A DNA stretch of 64,000 bases, taken from NCBI GenBank assembly GCA_029547025.1, contig JAKPQA010000051.1, forward strand, positions 1 to 64,000. Reading direction: 5' to 3'. Origin of the DNA: Armatimonadota bacterium (GTDB lineage Bacteria; Armatimonadota; Zipacnadia; UBA1398; JAKPQA01). Below the pieces are notes generated by a model, which did no database searches, had not been told where the DNA came from, and saw only the letters and a program-made list of their open reading frames with translations. Of this stretch, positions 16,692-27,775 are shown one piece after another (within the stretch, counting starts at the first letter, position 1; the number at the start of each line of letters is the position of its first letter). The position numbers were made by a program, and so were the translations under genes.

Positions 16692-18806
16692 CTATGGCCT
16701 GGTCGCCCGCACCTCCCGCCGGTACTCGTAGAGCGAGTACCCGACGTCGCGACAGGCGGCGATGGTCTCCGGATACGGTGTGTCCGCGGTGTCGACGAAG
16801 CCGATTTGGTAGTTCTCCTCATCGAGCCAGCGGCCCGTTGTGGGCTCGTCGAAGTACTGGAACCAGTGGCAGCCGACGAAGCTTGCATTCCGGAGGCAGC
16901 CCTGCACATAGCTGCGGTAGGACTCGGCCCGGGCCTCCTGACTCTCGACGGGCACCAAGCCCGTGTGGAACATGCCGCGGTCCAGCGCACCGAAGTGGAA
17001 CTCGCCGATGATCAGGGGAGCGTCGACGCCCTCGGGCAGCCTGAAGTCCGCCACCGACCGCTGGTACAGGTTGTAGCTGACCACGTGACAGTACTTCGCC
17101 GCGGCCCGTGCGGCGAGCTCGTTGGCGCCGGCGAACCGGCACCCGAGGTACAGATGGTGCGGCGCGAGCTCATCGACCGCCGCGCGAACGGTCGAGAAGT
17201 ACCGCTCCGCCGACTTGGTGTAGAAAGCCGTTAGGTCCTGGCGCGCCCTGCGGGGGCTTGGTGGCTCGTCGGCGGCAAGGAGCGCGTCCCACGAGGCGTA
17301 GTCGGTGCCCCAGACCTCGTTGAGCTTGGCCACGTCTCCGTACTTGGCCCGGAGGTCGCGGACGAACTCCTGCTTCGCGGCCTGGTCCGGAGGCGAGACG
17401 AGGGCCGCGACGGCCAGCGACGTGTCGTCGCCCCACGCGATCTCGTTGTCGACAAAGTAGCCGATACACCAGGGATCATCGGCCGACACCGCGGCCGCAC
17501 CTCTCATACCATCGCGCACGGCCTCAGTGAAGCTCGGATCAAACACGTCGCGGAACTTGCCCCAGTAGCCCTGGCTGCCCTCGAGCATCTTCCCGCCGAA
17601 GCCCACCGGCACGACGTAGGGTGTGCGATCCTGCTGGAAGAGATCCCAGTCGGACCAGTTGCCGATGGTGTTCATGCCCCAGCTCCGCAGGCGTCGATGG
17701 CATACGTCGGAGAAGACCTCCCGCCAGTCGGCACCGTACTTGCGCACCAGGTTGCCCATGGTGAAAGAGTAGGTGCGCACATCTCGCCCCGCGTAGTAGC
17801 CGTGCAGCCCGCGCCCGGTGCCGTAGAAGCTTCCGAGGGGTGAGTCCTTCCCCGGGAGCCACTGGTACCAGTTCTCTCGATCATCGAGCGGGGTGAACTC
17901 GCTGCCGTAGTGGACGCAGTCGATGCCGTGCGACCAGAACAGCCGCCCGTCGGGGTCCACCAGCCACCACTGGCCATCCACCTTCTCGACTCTGAACCAC
18001 CCGGTGGCCTCGAGCTGCGGGCCAACTTGCCAGCCCCCCCACTGGTCCCACGTCTCCGGCCCCGGCCGATCCCGCAGCTCTTGCGCTTCGGCCTCCCGGC
18101 GCTCGGCTAGCTCGCGCTCGGAGTGCGTCTTCCCGGGCCAGTCGCGGTGGATGAACTGGCCAAACTCGTCGATCATGGGGAAGAAGGGCGACGGCACTTG
18201 GGTCACCTGTGGGGTGCCGGCGACCCGAAGGTTGTCGATGGCGATGGAGTGATCCTCCTGCGGCTGCGGGTGGAACACGAGCACCTGCGTCACGTTCGCC
18301 GGATCAAACTCCCGCCGGCCCATGTTCCCGGGCCAGCCACGCATGCCGAAGAACCGAATCGGCTCGCCCGTGGCCGGATCCACGAGCACCGTGGGCAGAT
18401 CGGCCCGGATCGTGCCTTTCTCCCCAGGGCCGAGGTCAATGCCGACCTGGACACAGTGCTTCTGCCCGTCGGCCCCGGGGTTATCGATACGGATGGTGGG
18501 GCTTGCGCGCCGCGTGCCGAGGTTGCGCACATCGAGGAGGACATAGGCGAAAGCCGACAGATCCCAGTGGCCTCCCGGAGCGACGAGCGTGATGCCGGGC
18601 CAAGGCTCGGCGTGGCCGCTGTCCATTCTGAGCCATCTGGAGCCATCGGCTTCCACGCTCGATACGGTGACATCCCTGGCCTCAACAGCGCCGAAGTCGA
18701 AGCCTCCCTCGAAGTCGATGAGGACCTGGTCGGCCATGGCGGAGCCCCCTCCTAGCGCGATGAGAGCGAAGCCGAGGGTCAGCATGATGTGGCAATGTGG
18801 TCTCAT
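16692..18806 (-). CDS. Secreted beta-agarase-like glycoside hydrolase (GH50-like)
   Basis: A 704-residue protein with a signal peptide (about 1-25, ending AMAD). An N-terminal carbohydrate-binding-like domain (about 27-200) precedes a TIM barrel (about 255-690). The barrel carries GYFVDNEIAWGD with Glu455 as likely acid/base and IIGEFHFGALDRG with Glu602 as likely nucleophile. That spacing and wording match GH50-type beta-agarases. ATG at 18806 has an ideal AGGAGGT site. Agarose need not be the substrate: divergent members may act on other galactans. It lies 36 nt downstream of malate dehydrogenase and 70 nt before the FAD oxidoreductase in the same orientation. Confidence 0.8.
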   Translation of the reverse strand: MRPHCHIMLTLGFALIALGGGSAMADQVLIDFEGGFDFGAVEARDVTVSSVEADGSRWLRMDSGHAEPWPGITLVAPGGHWDLSAFAYVLLDVRNLGTRRASPTIRIDNPGADGQKHCVQVGIDLGPGEKGTIRADLPTVLVDPATGEPIRFFGMRGWPGNMGRREFDPANVTQVLVFHPQPQEDHSIAIDNLRVAGTPQVTQVPSPFFPMIDEFGQFIHRDWPGKTHSERELAERREAEAQELRDRPGPETWDQWGGWQVGPQLEATGWFRVEKVDGQWWLVDPDGRLFWSHGIDCVHYGSEFTPLDDRENWYQWLPGKDSPLGSFYGTGRGLHGYYAGRDVRTYSFTMGNLVRKYGADWREVFSDVCHRRLRSWGMNTIGNWSDWDLFQQDRTPYVVPVGFGGKMLEGSQGYWGKFRDVFDPSFTEAVRDGMRGAAAVSADDPWCIGYFVDNEIAWGDDTSLAVAALVSPPDQAAKQEFVRDLRAKYGDVAKLNEVWGTDYASWDALLAADEPPSPRRARQDLTAFYTKSAERYFSTVRAAVDELAPHHLYLGCRFAGANELAARAAAKYCHVVSYNLYQRSVADFRLPEGVDAPLIIGEFHFGALDRGMFHTGLVPVESQEARAESYRSYVQGCLRNASFVGCHWFQYFDEPTTGRWLDEENYQIGFVDTADTPYPETIAACRDVGYSLYEYRREVRATRP

Positions 18807-18842
18807 GATGCGACCTCCTGAGCGTCGGGTGGGGCTACCCCC

Positions 18843-19814
<972 letters not shown>

Positions 19815-22800
19815 CTACTCGCCTCGATCGAGTCGCACACTGTCGATGCGTACCACGCCGTTCTGCTCGCCCGACCCCGGGTCGATGCGCAGAGCGGTAA
19901 TGGTGTGACCCGCCCACTCGGCGTGTTTCCCCACGGGCACGCGAACCGTGTGCATGCGCCCGTCTGCCGGCAAGTCTACCCCGATCACGCGTGCGGGGTC
20001 GAACCCGCCCCTCTCGGTGCCAAAGTACAGGCTGGTGCCGCCCGGGCTCGCCGATGACATCGTGATAACTAGCACATCGGCGGCGTGGCCCGCCACAGCC
20101 AGCCCCCCCCGCGTCATGTAGGGATCCGCCGCAGTGACCTCGGTGATCAGCATTCCATCGCGAACCGTGAAGGCGCTGAGGCCATGGGCCGGAGCCCAAC
20201 CCTCCGCGTCTGCATCGAAGCCGAAGTCAATCCGGTCGACCACCACGACTACGGGAGCGTGGGTGACGCCGAGTGCCTCGACCCATGCGCTGCCCGGCCG
20301 GGTGAGGCGCACCTCCAGAGTACCAATGTCAGCATGGTACCGCCAAGCGGGTGCGCTCACGGCGGCGAGATCCGGACACTCCGGAATCGGTCTGCCATCG
20401 ACTCGCACCTCGGTGGGCCGACTCACGCCCAGAGCCTCGACGGCACCCCACTGGTACTTCGCGAACCGGGCCTCGAAGCGCAGCGTCTTTCCGTCCCACT
20501 CAACCCTCGACAGCTCGGCAGCCGACCGAAGCGCGACACGGTCGCGTCCGTGTCGAACTGAGCGGATCCGAGGCGCCGAGTGCCACCAGTTCCGGTGTGC
20601 CAGGTTCGCGTAGACGAGTGTCGTCGGCGTGAAGCATGGCGGAGTCTGACCATGGAGGCCCGGACGCCCATGGATGAAGTTCAGGGCATCGGGCCACTGC
20701 GCCAGGCGGTCGCCCTCGGTCGCTTGCTGGTACATGCCACTCACGAGCAGGTTCTCCGCAACCCGCTCCCAGGGGAACGAGTCGTCATAGCGCGCCAGAC
20801 GACGGAGGGCCTCCGCATAGGCCATGCCATTCCACTGCACAGCTACCCCGAGCCAGCTCAGTATGTAGGATGTCGCCCCGAATATCGGGATGCTCGCGCC
20901 TTGCATGGCCGGCTGGTCCGGCGCGCTCCAGACGTACACGAACGGCAGACCGGTTCGTGCCCAATAGGCAGCGTCGGCCAGATGCGCACGGTCGCCCGTC
21001 AGCTCGTAGCCGAGCAGACAGGCGTTCACCGCCACCGCGGAGGCCAGGATGTCCGGCGAGTGGACGGGGCACTCCCACACTTGGGCGGCCCGAGGGACGC
21101 GGAACCGGCGCATGGCCCTGAGTGCCCGCAGGCCTGCCTCCTCGGCCTGCGGGTCGCCGGTCAGCAGTGCGTACTCGAGGACCGTGGCGGCCGACGGTGC
21201 GGTGAGACCCACCTCTGAGGCTCCCTCGGCACCGAGGTAGTCGTAGTCGATGACCTCGGCCGTCCACCCCGCCTTCGCGTGCTCGCCCGAGAACCGCCAT
21301 GTGCCATCGGCAGCCTGGTTGGCGATGAGCCCTCGGGCCTGGGCCGCCAAATCGGCGAGGGCGCCCGCCGACGACCGGAACTCGACGGCGTAGTCCCGTG
21401 CCGCCTGATCGCCGCCCATAACCTCGGCGGCCAGCGCCGCGGCCTGCTCGGCCTCGGCTCCGCCCGCGAGGATGCGAGCGCCGATGAGCAGTTCGTGGGC
21501 GGGTTCGCGATTGGGGTGGAACCCGACGATCAGGTCCGAGTACCAACAGCCCCACTCGGGGTTCCACAGAGCGTGTTGCTTGGCGTAGCCCTGCAGTGAG
21601 AAGGCCAGCTCTGCCCGGGCGTCTCCTCGGGGCATGGCGAGCGGCTCCGGGTAGCCATGGAGCTCGAACCACCGGTCGAGAGCCGCCAGCGAATCGGCCG
21701 CCCCGGGCGCGCCCATCAGGTCGGCTTGGAGCGTGATCGTCAGACCGCCGCCGACCGGTATGGGTCTCTCGGCTCGCATGGCGTTCTCCGGCATGCCTAT
21801 CCCCGCGCCCGGGAGCATCAGGCCCACGAGGTGGTTGTCGGGCCCCTGCAGGCGGTTCGGGGAGGAGAAGACAACGCTGGCCGGTCCCAGACCCTCAGGC
21901 AGAGCTTGCTCGCCCGGGACATCCCACAGCAGGCCGAGAACACTGTCCCCGAGCTTCATGCCCACCGCGGGGACGGTCACCTTGTACGGGTGAGGAACGC
22001 ACCGGACGCGGTCAGGGTGTTCGGGTCTGAAGTCGAGTGCGCTCGAAGACTCCTCGCCGTCCACCAGCCACTCGAGCCCTGGTACGATGGCGTCCTGTCG
22101 CGCGTCGCCGCCGAGCTCACCGGCGTAGAGCATGGGACCCTCGATCGCCAGGATTTCGGAGTCGGCCGCCGGCGTCAGTTGGAGCTCGTAATGGATCAGG
22201 TCCAATCCAGCGCGCGCAGCAAGGGCCACTCGCGCGGCCCAAAACTGACCGGCGACGCGCAGGCTCCCCTCGAGCAGCAGCGTGGCGGCGGCACCGCCGC
22301 CGCTGGCGGAGGCCGCGCGCAACATCACAGGGACCTCGCCCTCGGGCGTGACGATGAGGCCGAGCCTGGGCAGCAGAGCCAACGGCCGCCATCCGCCGCG
22401 CCGGCACTGCAGCACGCCCACACCCCAGCCGGCCGGCTGTCGCGCCAGGGCGAGGCGAGTCGATCCCGTTCCGATGACCGCCTGATCACCGGCCACGCGC
22501 GCATAGGCGCCTCCATCGGCCGCCGGAGGCTCGGGCATCCGTCCGGGCGCCACGAGTTGAGTCCGCGCGACCAGGTCGGTGCCGTCCACCGATGCCACGA
22601 GGGGCGCGTTCACGGTGGGCCCATCAACCGTCACACGCCATGCGGCCAACTCCGACTCCATGCCTGGCAGCGCCTCGCGAACACCCGCGATGGGCTCCAC
22701 CCGTAGGCCCTGGGGACCAGAGAGCGACGCGTCAGGGGCGGGCCCAATGCCCGTGCCGTCGTTGCGCCCCAGCAGCCGTACAATGTTTGGCTCGTGAAGC

Positions 22801-23723
22801 TTCACTAGCATGCGCTCCGTGACAAGGCGCAGCCCGGACAGCTTGGCCTCAAGCTTCACCGAGGCGGTTGACGCCTGATCCCCGGCCACTACGGCAGCCT
22901 CGATGGCCGAGCCCAGCGCCGTACGCCGGCCTGTGATCGTGAAGGCGACGGTACCAGCCTCCTGGACGCCGAGCCGGGGGGTGGCCGCCTCGGCTGGCTG
23001 GGCGCTCAGCCCGGCCGGGACGAGCAGCTCTGCTCGTCCCGCGGGGAGGGGGGCGTCTCCCACATTGCGCACCCCCAGCGTGACCTCACACCGTTCGCCC
23101 TCACGGCCGCGCGTCTCACTGATCCTCAGAGGCCCCGCGGAGAGCACCGGGCCGACCTCTGGCACCCACTCGAAATCGTCGACGAGCAGATCCACATTGT
23201 CCGTGTAGAGCCGTATGCCAACGTGGACCCACTTCACGTCGGGGTGTGCCGAGTAGTCATAGGCGAACGAGCCCTGGTGCCATTGGCCGTCGCCGACATG
23301 GCTCGAAGGCACCGTCCACCGCGTCCGGCCCACCCCCACCTCGCGTGGCACTCCGTTCATCGGTATCACGACAAAAACCAGACCGTCGGCCGCATCGGCG
23401 GAAGCGACCTTGTACCAGAAACGAATGCCCCCCTTGACCCGGTCGATCATGCTTCCGCGTTGACCGGCCCCCTCAGCCCAGGCCCGGTTCAGGCCGGGAT
23501 CGGGCTCTCCCGGAAGCTTGAGCGTCAACCTCAGAGCGCGGTTGCCCGATCGCACATCGGCCGTCTCGATGGCGAATGGTGCCATGGGAGCCCAATCGAC
23601 GGGCCGCCCAGAGGCATCCAACTGCTCGAATCCGCCATTCGTGATGGGATTGTCCTGGCTCTGGGCTCGCGCGACACTCAGGCAGGCCACAAGCAGCAAA
23701 CGAAAGGCGACAGAGTCTCGCAT
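19815..23723 (-). CDS. Large secreted protein with carbohydrate-binding-like module and helical glycosidase-like domain
   Basis: A 1302-residue secreted protein; I cannot assign a named family. Residues 1-22 are a signal peptide. Residues about 25-190 form a beta-sandwich with NGGFEQLD and SGNRALRLTL, typical of carbohydrate-binding modules. Ig-like and beta-rich segments follow to about 700. From about 720 to 1090 the sequence is helical with tryptophans and repeated inner-helix motifs (NPEWGCWYSD, DYDYLGAEG, VHSPDILASAVAVNACLLGYELTGD), resembling six-hairpin (alpha/alpha) glycosidases or uronate lyases. The tail returns to beta structure. ATG at 23723 has an AAGGAGG site. It leads a probable operon with mdh, the GH50-like enzyme and the FAD oxidoreductase. 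A C8 tract lies inside the gene at 20103-20110. Confidence 0.78.
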   Translation of the reverse strand: MRDSVAFRLLLVACLSVARAQSQDNPITNGGFEQLDASGRPVDWAPMAPFAIETADVRSGNRALRLTLKLPGEPDPGLNRAWAEGAGQRGSMIDRVKGGIRFWYKVASADAADGLVFVVIPMNGVPREVGVGRTRWTVPSSHVGDGQWHQGSFAYDYSAHPDVKWVHVGIRLYTDNVDLLVDDFEWVPEVGPVLSAGPLRISETRGREGERCEVTLGVRNVGDAPLPAGRAELLVPAGLSAQPAEAATPRLGVQEAGTVAFTITGRRTALGSAIEAAVVAGDQASTASVKLEAKLSGLRLVTERMLVKLHEPNIVRLLGRNDGTGIGPAPDASLSGPQGLRVEPIAGVREALPGMESELAAWRVTVDGPTVNAPLVASVDGTDLVARTQLVAPGRMPEPPAADGGAYARVAGDQAVIGTGSTRLALARQPAGWGVGVLQCRRGGWRPLALLPRLGLIVTPEGEVPVMLRAASASGGGAAATLLLEGSLRVAGQFWAARVALAARAGLDLIHYELQLTPAADSEILAIEGPMLYAGELGGDARQDAIVPGLEWLVDGEESSSALDFRPEHPDRVRCVPHPYKVTVPAVGMKLGDSVLGLLWDVPGEQALPEGLGPASVVFSSPNRLQGPDNHLVGLMLPGAGIGMPENAMRAERPIPVGGGLTITLQADLMGAPGAADSLAALDRWFELHGYPEPLAMPRGDARAELAFSLQGYAKQHALWNPEWGCWYSDLIVGFHPNREPAHELLIGARILAGGAEAEQAAALAAEVMGGDQAARDYAVEFRSSAGALADLAAQARGLIANQAADGTWRFSGEHAKAGWTAEVIDYDYLGAEGASEVGLTAPSAATVLEYALLTGDPQAEEAGLRALRAMRRFRVPRAAQVWECPVHSPDILASAVAVNACLLGYELTGDRAHLADAAYWARTGLPFVYVWSAPDQPAMQGASIPIFGATSYILSWLGVAVQWNGMAYAEALRRLARYDDSFPWERVAENLLVSGMYQQATEGDRLAQWPDALNFIHGRPGLHGQTPPCFTPTTLVYANLAHRNWWHSAPRIRSVRHGRDRVALRSAAELSRVEWDGKTLRFEARFAKYQWGAVEALGVSRPTEVRVDGRPIPECPDLAAVSAPAWRYHADIGTLEVRLTRPGSAWVEALGVTHAPVVVVVDRIDFGFDADAEGWAPAHGLSAFTVRDGMLITEVTAADPYMTRGGLAVAGHAADVLVITMSSASPGGTSLYFGTERGGFDPARVIGVDLPADGRMHTVRVPVGKHAEWAGHTITALRIDPGSGEQNGVVRIDSVRLDRGE

Positions 23724-24074
23724 GGGTGAACGCCCTCCTTGAGGAATGGCCGTTCGCTGCCGTCCAACGCCTACCCTCGCGTGGCGTGCGGGTTCACTCC
23801 TCCCGAGCCTGTCGGGCCTTCACGGCCGGGGTGCACCCGGCCAAAGGCTGCCGGAATCCGGCATGGCCGAGCTTGGGGTCGCCGCAACGCGCGCCGACCG
23901 CCAGGGCAGGGACCGTGCCGGCAGGCGGCGGCCACGTCTGTCTCTTGCACCCCGGTCTTGCCGCATCCGGCGCTCAGCGTGTGCGGTCGAAGGGAACCTG
24001 GACTGTGAGGCTGAATACCGGTCTCGGTCGGCGTCGAGCAGGCCGGTTCGAGTTGGAGTGCGGAGGCGTTCGGT
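23724..24074. other. Divergent intergenic region with one hairpin
   Basis: These 351 bases separate the divergent 1302-residue secreted protein and the sialate esterase, so both promoters should lie here; I see no convincing promoter boxes. GGCCGGG at 23824-23830 pairs with CCCGGCC at 23836-23842 around a five-base loop, which could be an operator palindrome. Short open frames here lack ribosome-binding sites and homology. Confidence 0.4.
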
Positions 24075-25628
24075 ATGTCTGTGTCCCGAAGCGCACTGGG
24101 GATGACGCTCATGGTCGCCCTGGTGGTGCTCTGCTTGCCCGCTGCGGCCGAGGTCTCTCTGCCATCGGTCATCGGGAGCAACATGGTTCTCCAGCGTGAT
24201 ATGCGCTGCCCCATCTGGGGCAAGGCCACACCGGGCGAGATCGTACGTGTCACCATCGACGACCAGGTCAAGACGACCATGGCGAGCCCCGCTGGCCGGT
24301 GGATGGTACGCCTGGACCGTCTGCCGGCTGGCGGTCCACACACCTTGGTCGTGTCCGGGCACAACCGCATCACCTTGACGAATGTGATGGTCGGCGAGGT
24401 GTGGGTTTGCTCGGGCCAGTCAAACATGCAGATGTCGGTCGCCGGGGTGCGCGACGCCGACATCGAGATCGCCAACGCGAACTATCCGGATATTCGGTTG
24501 CTGACGGTCCCCTGCGTCACTGCTGACAAGCCTCAGGATGACTTCCAGGGCAGCTGGACGAGCTGCTCGCCGCAGACCGTGCCCGGCTTCTCGGCCGTCG
24601 GGTACTTCTTCGGCCGGAAGCTACACCAGGAACTCAAAGTGCCCGTGGGGCTCATCAACACCTCGTGGGGTGGCACTCCGGCCGAGTCGTGGACATCGCG
24701 CCCCAGTCTGGAGAAGCATGACGTCCTCACTCCCATTCTCGACCGCTGGGACAAGATCGTGGCGGACTATCCAACCGCCATCGCCACATACAACAACGAG
24801 ACAGTCCCGGCGTGGGAGAGGGAGGCCGCCAAGGCCAGGGCTGAGGGCAAGGAGGCACCGCCCAAGCCCGGGCCACCGGCCGGGCCTGACCACCCATGGC
24901 GACCGGCATCCCTCTACAACGCCATGATCCATCCGCTGGTGCCGTTCGGCATTCGCGGAGCCATCTGGTACCAGGGGGAATCGAACGCCGACCGTGCCTA
25001 CCAGTACCGGACGCTCTTTCCCACGATGATCAAGGACTGGCGGGAAGCTTGGGGCCAGGGCGACTTCGCGTTTCTGTTCGTCCAACTCGCGAACTTCCTC
25101 CCCGAGAAGCCCGAGCCGGGCGACAGCGCGTGGGCCGAGCTTCGTGAGGCCCAGCTGATGACCCTGAAGCTCAAACATACCGGCATGGCCACCATCATCG
25201 ATATCGGTGAAGCCGCGGACATCCACCCTAAGAACAAGCAGGATGTGGGGATACGCTTGGCGCTCTGGCCGCTGGCTCATTGCTTCGGGCGGGACATCGA
25301 GTGCTCCGGCCCGCTCTACCGGTCGATGAGCCGCAAGGGGAATGCGATCCACGTCCGCTTCGACCATGTGGGCAAAGGCCTGGTGGCCAAAGGCTCGCCC
25401 GATCTCGTGGGATTCGCCATCGCGGGTGCCGACCGCCGCTTCGTGTGGGCGGATGCGGTCATCGATGGCGACGAGGTCGTCGTCTCGAGCCGGTTCATCG
25501 ACAAGCCAGTGGCTGTGCGCTACGCGTGGGCCGACAACCCCCGGTGTAACCTGTTCAACCTCGATGGCCTTCCCGCATCACCGTTCCGCACCGATGACTG
25601 GCCGATGGTGACCGCGAACGCGCGGTAA
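24075..25628 (+). CDS. Secreted sialate O-acetylesterase family protein (SASA)
   Basis: A 517-residue secreted SGNH-type esterase. The signal peptide (about 1-25) ends PAAAEV, with the usual N-terminal LPSVIGSNMVLQR. Catalytic Ser116 is in WVCSGQSNMQ. The second family block is GAIWYQGESNAD, and the catalytic Asp-His pair is probably in DIHPKNKQDVG. The family removes O-acetyl groups from sialic acids or xylan-type sugars, and in environmental glycan degraders the substrate is usually acetylated plant or algal polysaccharide. ATG at 24075 has a GGAGG site. It is followed by a strong hairpin terminator and then a convergent gene, so it is probably monocistronic. Confidence 0.92.
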   Translation: MSVSRSALGMTLMVALVVLCLPAAAEVSLPSVIGSNMVLQRDMRCPIWGKATPGEIVRVTIDDQVKTTMASPAGRWMVRLDRLPAGGPHTLVVSGHNRITLTNVMVGEVWVCSGQSNMQMSVAGVRDADIEIANANYPDIRLLTVPCVTADKPQDDFQGSWTSCSPQTVPGFSAVGYFFGRKLHQELKVPVGLINTSWGGTPAESWTSRPSLEKHDVLTPILDRWDKIVADYPTAIATYNNETVPAWEREAAKARAEGKEAPPKPGPPAGPDHPWRPASLYNAMIHPLVPFGIRGAIWYQGESNADRAYQYRTLFPTMIKDWREAWGQGDFAFLFVQLANFLPEKPEPGDSAWAELREAQLMTLKLKHTGMATIIDIGEAADIHPKNKQDVGIRLALWPLAHCFGRDIECSGPLYRSMSRKGNAIHVRFDHVGKGLVAKGSPDLVGFAIAGADRRFVWADAVIDGDEVVVSSRFIDKPVAVRYAWADNPRCNLFNLDGLPASPFRTDDWPMVTANAR

Positions 25629-25652
25629 GGCCCGAGGCGCTCGCTCCACACG

Positions 25653-25687
25653 CCGGGCCGGGCGGGTACCGCACCCGCCCGGCCCGG
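25653..25687. terminator. Strong bidirectional terminator hairpin
   Basis: A perfect 15-base-pair stem (25653-25667 with 25673-25687) around the five-base loop ACCGC lies between the convergent esterase and beta-propeller genes. Its position and stability indicate a shared transcription terminator. Confidence 0.8.
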
Positions 25688-25713
25688 GTTCTGCCTGTAC
25701 CTCCGGGAGTGGC

Positions 25714-26874
25714 CTAGACACCGACGATCTCCCCCACGTCCAGCACGTAGACCTGACGGGTGCCCTCATGCGCCGAGTCGATGCACACCTGGCGGCCGTC
25801 GCGGCTCCATCGCGGGTGAAGGTCGCACCGCCAAGGCCCCGCGAGCGTGGGCGGCGAGTAGAAGTGGCCGATGTCCACGCGTCGGCCTGTGGCGACCTCG
25901 TAGATCAGCAGCGTCCGCTTGTGCTCGCTGTCGGGGTACGTGTCCGTGAGAATCCACCGGCGGTCCGGCGAGTAGCTGCAGTGCCCGTCGACGGTCAGGA
26001 CGTCAGGGCCAACTAGGTCCACAACGCCGGTCTGGTCCCGGAACAGGAAGTAGTGATCTCCCTGCCCGCGGCGCGTGGCCCAGGCAAGGATGTGGTCCGC
26101 GTCGCGCCAGTCAAAGTGAGAGACCATCCCATGGTCGCTCACGCAGTAGACCTCGCTGCCGTCCGGATTCGCCGTGAACATTCGCGTCAGCCAGCTCTCT
26201 CCATGCCGCCAGCGGTGCAGGAACACAAAGCGTGAGTCGTCCGTGCAGAACTGGAGGTGGTTGAACCAGTGCTTGGCACCCTCCATCGTCGGATCACGGC
26301 CCGTGGAGGCGATCTGCGCCAGGGAGACGACGAGTTCGCGCTTCCCCGTCTTCAGCTCCATGCGGTAGATACCGTCGTCCTCGGGCGCGTCCTGTGTCTC
26401 GAACGGGTCGGGCAGGCCATCATACCCGTAACCCGGCCGCGTGACGGCCAGGCGAGCGAAGCTGGGGGTCACCGCCCACGCCCCATCGTGGCTGATGGCG
26501 TAGACGGGGTGCGGCAGCCGACGGATCTCTCCCGTGTGGACGTCGCGGATGATGGACGCGAAGCCCTCCGCCTCGCGTACGTTGTAGATGATGAGCCGGT
26601 CGGGCGCCTGAGGCATCCACTGGAGCATGGTCCCCTGCTGCCAGTTCCAGGCGAGGGTCTCGTCGAGGGGAATCCACTGGCCCTTCTCCAGGTCGGTCAT
26701 GCCCACGACGACGGGCTCGGACGGTTCCGGCTGACGCCCCACGAACGGAACCTCCAGAGAGAGCAGGTAGCGCCCCGACGCACTCCACGGGAACTTGTCG
26801 TAGTAACCGAAGAAGTGGTGTCGCGGGCCCGCGGTGACGGCCCGCGCCTCGACCAGGTGCTCCAGCCAGTCCAT
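25714..26874 (-). CDS. Beta-propeller (TolB/PD40-like) protein resembling oligogalacturonate lyases
   Basis: A 386-residue protein without a signal peptide. It shows repeated blade-like motifs: FPWSASGRYLLSL, ISHDGAWAVT, CTDDSRFVFLH, YSPDRRWILTD and HPRWSRDGRQVC, typical of seven-bladed PD40/TolB-like propellers. The conserved HHFFGYYDKFP opening is reminiscent of proteins annotated near oligogalacturonate lyase (PL22), but I cannot confirm the Mn-binding His set, so lyase activity is only possible. ATG at 26874 follows GGGGGGAA and sits just before the first blade; a longer frame runs to 27054 but overlaps the divergent isomerase. The short 116-nt gap to that isomerase suggests a shared control region. 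Confidence 0.75.
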   Translation of the reverse strand: MDWLEHLVEARAVTAGPRHHFFGYYDKFPWSASGRYLLSLEVPFVGRQPEPSEPVVVGMTDLEKGQWIPLDETLAWNWQQGTMLQWMPQAPDRLIIYNVREAEGFASIIRDVHTGEIRRLPHPVYAISHDGAWAVTPSFARLAVTRPGYGYDGLPDPFETQDAPEDDGIYRMELKTGKRELVVSLAQIASTGRDPTMEGAKHWFNHLQFCTDDSRFVFLHRWRHGESWLTRMFTANPDGSEVYCVSDHGMVSHFDWRDADHILAWATRRGQGDHYFLFRDQTGVVDLVGPDVLTVDGHCSYSPDRRWILTDTYPDSEHKRTLLIYEVATGRRVDIGHFYSPPTLAGPWRCDLHPRWSRDGRQVCIDSAHEGTRQVYVLDVGEIVGV

Positions 26875-26990
26875 CGTGGCGTTCCCCCCAGACGGCCTCT
26901 GTTCGCATCGTCGACAGGACCCCTCGCCGCGAGTGCGGAACAACCATAGGCGCGGATGCGAGAACGCGAATCCCATCGGGGGGAGTTTCC

Positions 26991-27773
26991 GTGATCCTGT
27001 CGTGCACCACCTGCTCGCTTCGGGGACGAGGTCGGGATGAGATCGAAGAGACACTCCGCTACGCCCCCGAGGCGGGATACTCAGCCTGGGGTCTCGGCGG
27101 GCCCTTCACATGGGAGCCTGGGCTCATCCAGTGGCTCGACACCGACCAACTGCGCGAGCGGATGTGCATGGCCGGTTTGCCAACCCTCACCGAGGTGTGG
27201 ACGCCCCCCATCCCCACCGAGTCGCCTGCTCGGGCGGAGGAGGGTGCGCGCCATGTGGTCCTGTCTGCTCGGGCCGCCGAGAAGTTAGGCTGCGATCGGC
27301 TAGTCCAGACCGGCGGCCCACGGCGCGAGGGGGGTCTGGACCAGACGCTGCAGGGGCTCCGCGCCCTCGACGCGGCGCTGGGGAGCCTCCCCGTTCGCGT
27401 GTGCCTCGAGCCACACGTGGGCTCTCAGATACTCTACCCCGACGAGTACAACGTGCTCATGGCCGAACTGCCCACGCGGCGATTCGGCATCACCGTGGAT
27501 ACCGGCCACTTCCACTCGGCCGGTGTGGACTGGAAGGCCCTCATACGCCGCTTCCCGGACCGCGTCTGGAATGTGCACGTCAAAGACCACGTCGGCACGC
27601 AATCGGTCGCCATCGGCGCCGGGGAGATCGATCTCCGGGGCCTCATCGCGGTCCTCCGCGACATCGGCTACGATGGACCGCTGGCCGTCGAGATGGAGGT
27701 CACTGACCCCGAGAACCTGCACCGTTACATCGCCGACGCCCATCGCACCATCACCGCATTACTGGAGGAGTAG
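26991..27773 (+). CDS. Sugar phosphate isomerase/epimerase-like TIM-barrel protein
   Basis: A 260-residue xylose isomerase-like barrel. Metal-site segments appear in order: CLEPHVGS with the first Glu, VDTGHFHSAG, NVHVKDHVG and VEMEVTD with the last Glu. The GTG start at 26991 is preceded by GGGGGAG. It is the first gene of a tight operon: the next start is 2 nt after its stop. In similar operons such proteins act with a Gfo/Idh/MocA dehydrogenase to process oxidised sugars or inositols. The exact reaction is not predictable. Confidence 0.87.
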   Translation: MILSCTTCSLRGRGRDEIEETLRYAPEAGYSAWGLGGPFTWEPGLIQWLDTDQLRERMCMAGLPTLTEVWTPPIPTESPARAEEGARHVVLSARAAEKLGCDRLVQTGGPRREGGLDQTLQGLRALDAALGSLPVRVCLEPHVGSQILYPDEYNVLMAELPTRRFGITVDTGHFHSAGVDWKALIRRFPDRVWNVHVKDHVGTQSVAIGAGEIDLRGLIAVLRDIGYDGPLAVEMEVTDPENLHRYIADAHRTITALLEE

Positions 27774-27775
27774 CC

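Noticed and set aside
24040-24060. A GGTTCGAG string resembling a tRNA T-loop
   Set aside because: No matching acceptor stem or anticodon arm is found around it.
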